DNA of 28,173 nt from Deltaproteobacteria bacterium RBG_13_49_15. GTDB lineage: Bacteria; Desulfobacterota; Desulfobacteria; Desulfobacterales; UBA2156. Below the pieces are notes generated by a model. That model saw only the letters and a list, made by a program, of their open reading frames with translations. It was not told where the DNA came from and ran no database searches. Made by a program: the position numbers and the translations under genes. The stretch lies in the NCBI GenBank assembly GCA_001797695.1, contig MGQD01000041.1, positions 1-28,173 on the forward strand, read 5' to 3'. This document shows, in pieces, positions 25,101-28,173 of this stretch. Position 1 is the stretch's first letter. The number at the start of each line of letters is the position of its first letter.

Positions 25101-25531
25101 ATATCCGGGTGGACGTTAACCTCGCGTGTCTCAAGTTCATGATGATAATTGACTCTGCTGATCGCACCGGCGGCTAGAGTTTTGGCCTTGCGGGTGGCAT
25201 CATCCTCATCTGTCGTGACCCAGGAGACCTGTTCGCGCACGGACGCCATTTGGAATAGATAGGGATTGAGCCCTGCTCGCTGGCAGGCGCCTTGAAAGGT
25301 TTTTTCATGCATCCGGGGTGAACAGCTAGCCACCACCACCCGGTTTAGGCCAAATTCCGCTATATCCTTTTCAATCATCTCCTGGCCCGGATCCGAACAC
25401 ATGAACTTGTAATCTCGGGCTACAACAACATTCGGCAATTTCCGGGCGAAGTCCGCCACCTCTCCCACGCGGACCCTATAAGCGATATTGATTCCGCAAT
25501 GACAGATATAAAATCCAATTCGATTCGGCAT
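22142..25531 (-). CDS. hdrA: HdrA-like flavoprotein with inserted GltD-type NAD(P)H oxidoreductase module
   Basis: This 1129-residue protein opens with the full HdrA N-terminus (RIGFYICHCGINI, VVASCSPRMHEKTFQ), an FAD motif (IMVVGGGIAGMQAALDIGASG), LDCAACIGTPKM and a ferredoxin motif (CTGCGECAKVCPVE). From about 290 to 755 lies a complete glutamate synthase beta (GltD)-like module: APCKATCPAH and GICGRICHHPCEKEC clusters, FAD site IIGSGPGGLSAAYFLARKG, and nucleotide site VIGGGNVAIDAAMTVKRVGA. HdrA then resumes (CLECGICSECYQC, VGSIILATGYDL) and ends with two [4Fe-4S] motifs (CAGCQTCIGLC, CKGCGSCSGFCP). The module should let the complex exchange electrons with NAD(P)H. The start at 25531 (MPNRIGFY) has AAGGTG; a longer frame lacks support. 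Confidence 0.93.
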   Translation of the reverse strand: MPNRIGFYICHCGINIAYRVRVGEVADFARKLPNVVVARDYKFMCSDPGQEMIEKDIAEFGLNRVVVASCSPRMHEKTFQGACQRAGLNPYLFQMASVREQVSWVTTDEDDATRKAKTLAAGAISRVNYHHELETREVNVHPDIMVVGGGIAGMQAALDIGASGHKCYLIEKDPTIGGHMLQFDKTFPTLDCAACIGTPKMVEVAQNKNIELLSYSEVQEVSGFIGNYTVNILRKPRYVKEGICTGCGECAKVCPVERPSEWNVNLNTRGAIYRSFPQAVPITYVIDKRGTAPCKATCPAHTSIQGYIALVNQGKYREAIELFKEEHPFPGICGRICHHPCEKECTRNDVDQPLAAQSLHRFLADQDFASETPYVPKIPDIRGEKIAIIGSGPGGLSAAYFLARKGYQITVFEKLPVAGGMMAVGIPEYRLPRDILAAEIDTIKKMGVVIKTNVAFGKDITLEKLKADGFKAVFLATGLHESHKLRVEGEDLQGIVPCISFLRDVALGSKVSVGKRVVVIGGGNVAIDAAMTVKRVGAEKVVMVCLESRDEMPAWDYEVEEAVEEKVEIVTGFGPKQFLAKEGRVSGIEFKQCTRVFDDQRRFNPQYDENVLKTLDADTVIIAIGQKSDLTFASDQKIPVTARGGIESDPVTFQTPIPWVFAGGDAVYGPKSVVEAVACGKEAAESIHRFINNKDLYEDRSKEWHFEKPDTAGISQNPRTAMRHIGLKEREKNFKEINLGFDEQEARTEAGRCLECGICSECYQCVKACEPKAIDHFMVPEIRKVEVGSIILATGYDLMDPAPMRQYGYGIFPNVFTSLEFERLSNATGPTGGQILIRDADGELTKKPKSVAILHCVGSRDVNYHEYCSRVCCMYALKYSHLIQEKVGHDTKVYDFYIDQRCYGKGYEEFYRRCQEEGTTFIRGKVAEITNRANSPEEEGKLVAIAEDTLLGKKLRIPVDMVVLCAAIEARKDATAVGRLFGVNLGADGFFLEEHPKLGPLNTATAGIFLAGACQSPKDIPDTVAQASGAAAKALSLATRGKVEVPSAISWIDPDICAGCQTCIGLCVYSAIEFDERRGVSVVNEAVCKGCGSCSGFCPSGAAQVKHFTPKQVFAEFDGIMEALNVVGM

Positions 25532-25586
25532 GGCACACCTTTTTTTCGTTTGAAGCAATTGATTTGTCAAAACTTGCAAATGCCCA

Positions 25587-25985
25587 TCAACCTGCGGTTA
25601 ACGCCCGCACGAGCCGAATAACCTCCGTCGTTTCCAAAGGCTTTTCCAGATATCCATCCGGCTCCGGGAAACCCTTGTCCTGAAACGCGTCCTGAAATTT
25701 GTGATAAAAACAAAACGTCTTTTTCTCGATGGTAGACACCATTATTACCGGGATATTTTTAAGTATTTCATCTTCCTTAAGCTCACGATACATCTGGATC
25801 CCGCCTTCCTTCGGAATGGTTACTGCAATAATAACCAAAACCGGCATTTCTCTCTTTATCTTCCGGATCCCTTCGGTTTTATCACCGGCATAGATAGTGG
25901 CGTAACCACAATTACTCAGCAGGTTACACAGGAAAATCCGCATATCCGAATCGTCATCAACGATGAGTATTTTTTTTCTTTCCAT
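25587..25985 (-). CDS. Degenerate single-domain receiver lacking the phospho-acceptor Asp
   Basis: This 132-residue CheY-like domain has no output domain. The acidic pocket (VDDDSD, about 9-14), the Ser/Thr of MVST and the Lys of LEKPLE are kept. At the phospho-acceptor position there is Ala (A54, in IIAVTIP), where the paralog at 10082 has D53 (LDLQMP). It should therefore not be phosphorylated in the usual way and may act as a constitutive or contact-dependent adaptor. It is the first gene after the sigma-54-type promoter and lies 55 bases before the GltD-fused hdrA. No strong ribosome-binding site is visible at its ATG. A longer alpha4 region (KKTFCFYHKFQDAFQDKG) also departs from the norm. 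Confidence 0.85.
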   Translation of the reverse strand: MERKKILIVDDDSDMRIFLCNLLSNCGYATIYAGDKTEGIRKIKREMPVLVIIAVTIPKEGGIQMYRELKEDEILKNIPVIMVSTIEKKTFCFYHKFQDAFQDKGFPEPDGYLEKPLETTEVIRLVRALTAG

Positions 25986-26072
25986 TTATGAAACCAAAAT
26001 ACCATCTGCCGATTTTTGAGATATTGCACTATGAAGTGACGTCATTTGTTGGATCGTCTCTGCTCAATATCT

Positions 26073-26088
26073 AGCACAGAATGTGCCA
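26073..26088 (-). promoter_or_regulatory. Sigma-54 (-24/-12) promoter for the Hdr operon
   Basis: On the minus strand TGGCAC (26088-26083), five bases, then GTGCT (26077-26073) matches the sigma-54 consensus TGGCAC-N5-TTGCW at all but one position with exact spacing. It points toward the receiver gene, whose start is about 88 bases downstream. The neighbouring sigma-54 activator and the inverted repeats upstream support it. Confidence 0.75.
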
Positions 26089-26174
26089 TCATATAAAAGT
26101 GTGAAATTTTTATATTGATTACAGAATGTTAAATAAAAATATGAATGAATTTACTCCGTAAAGCAGCATGCTTT

Positions 26175-26291
26175 TGTTGCAGCCTTTTGCAACATAAAAA
26201 GAGTTCATTAATTGTAAAACTATTTGAAAAATATAGTTAAAAAAGAGATGAATGATGTTGCACAACCCTTACTGCAACATATTTGCAACAT
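26175..26291. promoter_or_regulatory. Inverted-repeat enhancer sites (TGTTGCA/TGCAACA) for a sigma-54 activator
   Basis: Three copies of one motif lie here: TGTTGCA-N6-TGCAACA (26175-26194), ATGTTGCA-N10-TGCAACAT (26255-26280), and a single half-site TGCAACAT (26284-26291). They lie about 90 to 200 bases upstream of the -24 box, the usual distance for enhancer sites, and the DNA between is AT-rich. A Fis-type helix-turn-helix dimer would bind such dyads; the activator at 26435 is the obvious candidate. Confidence 0.6.
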
Positions 26292-26366
26292 TTGACGCTT
26301 GTTACAAATTTTTAGGTCGGTTAGAGGCTAAGGCGAATTACACAATGCAAGAAGAGGGATTTAGCT

Positions 26367-26438
26367 ATGATCAATCGAATTTTTTGGAAATGGTTCTTTT
26401 CCGCTTCAATGGAAACGATTAAGATCGGCAGTGGTTAA
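26367..26438 (+). CDS. Possible 23-codon small open frame
   Basis: A short frame begins at ATG with a GAAGAGGG site 8-10 bases upstream and encodes MINRIFWKWFFSASMETIKI plus three residues, with an aromatic, hydrophobic first half. It ends on the last codon of the convergent activator gene. Coding status rests only on the ribosome-binding site and could easily be chance. Confidence 0.15.
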   Translation: MINRIFWKWFFSASMETIKIGSG

Positions 26439-28173
26439 CGAACGATGCCGTATTTTTTAATCTTGCGCCACAAGGTGGTTCGATCCATGTCCAGGGCCCG
26501 TGCAGCATTAAAGCGGCGCCAACCGTATTTTCGAAGCGCAGAGATGATTTTATCACGCTCTCTATTGTTGTCGGCATCTGCATGTTTTTGACTTACCGGC
26601 GGTGAAGGTTTGCTGGAAATATATTGTGCTTGAAGATATTCTGGCAGATGTCTTGTCTGGATCGTTTTATCCTGGCAAATGATGAGTGTATGTTCTAAAA
26701 TATTTTCGAGTTCTCTCACATTGCCGGGATAGATATAATTCAGTAAAATAGCCATTGCCTCTTCCGAAACCTCCGGGAGCCGGACGCCCCTGACGGCACA
26801 GAGGCGCCTTAAGATATGACCGATCAGAATCGGTAAATCCACACGTCGATCCTTAAGTTCAGGAAGTTCGATCCGAAATACATTCAACCGGTAGTAAAGA
26901 TCTTCCCTGAAAAGTCGCTTTTCAACCAGCTTCTTGAGGTTACGATTTGAAGCTGAGATAATACGTACATTAACCTTAATCGTATGTGGGCTGCCCAACC
27001 GATAAAATTCTTTATCTTCTAAAACTCGAAGAAGTTTGGCTTGCAATGAAAGAGGCAGGTCGCCGATTTCATCTAAAAAAATGGTTCCTCCATCTGCTTC
27101 CTGAAAACGTCCGATCTTGTCTTTTTCAGCTCCGGTAAAGGCCCCTTTAACATATCCAAACATTTCCGACTCGAGTAAATTATCTGGAATCGCCGCGCAA
27201 TTCACTTTAACAAACGGTTTGCCGGTCCTGGGGCTGATGGAGTGGATCACTCTGGACAAAATATCTTTTCCGGTTCCTGTAGCACCTTCGATTAAAATGG
27301 TGGCATCGGTTCCGGCCACTACATTGACCATCTCAAAAATTTTTTCCATTGCCGGGCTTCTGCCGATCATGTCATGAAATGTATACCGATCCCTCATCAC
27401 CTGCTTGAGTTGTTGAACCAAGGTAAGATCATGGAACATCGCCAGCCCTCCGACCACGGTGCCTTTCTCGTTTCGGAGCGCAATAAAGTTGGCCCGTACG
27501 GGAATGGTTACCCCGTCCCGCGTGATCATTCTCCCTTGTCGGCTGCTTCGGGATATGCCGTCTGCGATCGTATCTTTCAAAAGGCCTATCTCCTGGGCGT
27601 CTTCGCCGTCAAATATTACGGTACAGGGTTCTCCAAGAATGTCGCGACGATTATAACCGACGATCTTTTCAGCTTCTGTATTAAAAAAAGCGATATGGCA
27701 GCCCCGGTCCACCGTAAATATACCGACATCCAGGTTATCTAAAATGATCTTCAGGCTGCGTTCTTCATAGTGAATCCGATCAATCAGTTCAGCAATCGGG
27801 GAATGATCCTGCAAAATGGTCATGCATCCGACAACCCGGCCGTTGGGGCTGAAAACAGGGGTTGCCATCCGAGTCACCCAATGGATATTTTCATCCTCAT
27901 CCAGTAGTTGGATGACGGGCTCTTTATTTTCCGGATCCCCGGCGCCTCTAAAAGGACATTTTGCCAGACAGGGAACCCCCAAAAATACTTCCCTGCAGTT
28001 TCGACCGATGGCATCCGTATCCTTAAGCCCAACCAGTGCTTGAGCGCTTAAATTCATTGAGGACACCTGCCGGTCCATATTGACGGTGAACGCCCCGATA
28101 TTTAGCTCATCCATGATTTGCAGCCACTGGTCGGATGAAATATTATTTCCGGATTTGCTTTCTCTGAAATGTG
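26435..28173 (-). CDS. Sigma-54-dependent activator, PAS-PAS-AAA+-Fis (5' end outside window)
   Basis: This is a bacterial enhancer-binding protein. At least 559 residues are visible, and the frame stays open to the window edge with plausible PAS-like sequence (SSDQWLQIMDELNIGAFTV), so the true start lies beyond it. PAS1 carries a Cys cluster (NCREVFLGVPCLAKCP). PAS2 follows (ILDNLDVGIFTVDRG). The AAA+ domain has Walker A (EGATGTGKD), the sigma-54 contact loop GAFTGA, Walker B (GGTIFLDEIGDLP) and an arginine-finger region. A Fis-type helix-turn-helix ends the protein (FNAARALDMDRTTLWRKIKKYG). There is no receiver domain, so control is through the PAS domains. It probably activates the Hdr operon from the -24/-12 promoter at 26073-26088. 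Confidence 0.93.
   Translation of the reverse strand, partial: HFRESKSGNNISSDQWLQIMDELNIGAFTVNMDRQVSSMNLSAQALVGLKDTDAIGRNCREVFLGVPCLAKCPFRGAGDPENKEPVIQLLDEDENIHWVTRMATPVFSPNGRVVGCMTILQDHSPIAELIDRIHYEERSLKIILDNLDVGIFTVDRGCHIAFFNTEAEKIVGYNRRDILGEPCTVIFDGEDAQEIGLLKDTIADGISRSSRQGRMITRDGVTIPVRANFIALRNEKGTVVGGLAMFHDLTLVQQLKQVMRDRYTFHDMIGRSPAMEKIFEMVNVVAGTDATILIEGATGTGKDILSRVIHSISPRTGKPFVKVNCAAIPDNLLESEMFGYVKGAFTGAEKDKIGRFQEADGGTIFLDEIGDLPLSLQAKLLRVLEDKEFYRLGSPHTIKVNVRIISASNRNLKKLVEKRLFREDLYYRLNVFRIELPELKDRRVDLPILIGHILRRLCAVRGVRLPEVSEEAMAILLNYIYPGNVRELENILEHTLIICQDKTIQTRHLPEYLQAQYISSKPSPPVSQKHADADNNRERDKIISALRKYGWRRFNAARALDMDRTTLWRKIKKYGIVR

Noticed and set aside
14050..25531. Identification of the Hdr operon as the Bam benzoyl-CoA reductase complex (BamD-F relatives)
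   Set aside because: HdrD-, HdrA- and MvhD-like proteins are shared, but no BamB tungsten subunit, BamC or BamG-I homologs are present, while HdrB, HdrC and an FrhB-like protein are.
1..28173. tRNA, rRNA or CRISPR array
   Set aside because: No cloverleaf, ribosomal RNA segment, or regularly spaced direct repeats were seen; the palindromes at 2816 and 6061 are too few and irregular for an array.

Overview
The window reads as a chromosomal fragment of an anaerobic, probably sulfate-reducing member of the Desulfobacterota (former Deltaproteobacteria). The evidence is a complete Tmc-type transmembrane redox complex with a tetraheme cytochrome c3, a long heterodisulfide-reductase (Hdr)-like operon, sensor kinases with periplasmic c-heme motifs, a sigma-54 activator, and selenocysteine use. 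The genus cannot be fixed from the sequence.

Layout. 1-3600 is ordinary accessory content: the 3' end of a MacB/FtsX-type permease, a bactofilin, a methyltransferase-like protein, an HD-domain protein and a small exported protein. 3598-10432 (+ strand) holds a heme-motif sensor kinase, a palindrome-rich gap, and the operon tmcD-tmcC-tmcB-tmcA followed by a single-domain response regulator. 10507-25985 (- strand, convergent) is one long probable operon, in transcription order: degenerate receiver, HdrA with a GltD-like insertion, MvhD, FrhB/FdhB-like protein, HdrD-like Fe-S protein, double HdrA with an inserted receiver domain, HdrC, HdrB, a second heme-motif kinase, and a receiver-kinase hybrid. 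25986-26434 is its control region, with a near-consensus -24/-12 promoter and TGTTGCA/TGCAACA inverted repeats. The window ends inside a PAS-PAS-AAA+-Fis sigma-54 activator.

The main result is that the HdrD-like gene is not broken. What looks like two adjacent reading frames is one 435-codon gene (20443 to 19136, - strand) read through an in-frame UGA. The UGA sits where the paralog TmcB has the Cys of its E-C-G-H motif, and it is followed at bacterial SECIS distance by a perfect 11-bp hairpin with a GGC loop. I call it a selenoprotein.

The second unusual point is that both HdrA proteins carry a foreign module at the same joint, between the ferredoxin domain and the second half of the FAD domain. 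One carries a GltD-like NAD(P)H oxidoreductase. The other carries a CheY-like receiver with its phosphorylation residues intact. With two paralogous heme kinases, two single-domain receivers and a receiver-kinase hybrid in the same locus, the simplest reading is a cytoplasmic electron-bifurcating or confurcating Hdr complex that is controlled by redox-sensing two-component signalling, possibly at enzyme level, and is paired with the Tmc complex that links periplasmic cytochrome c, the membrane and the cytoplasm. The physical coupling and the phospho-control are inference.
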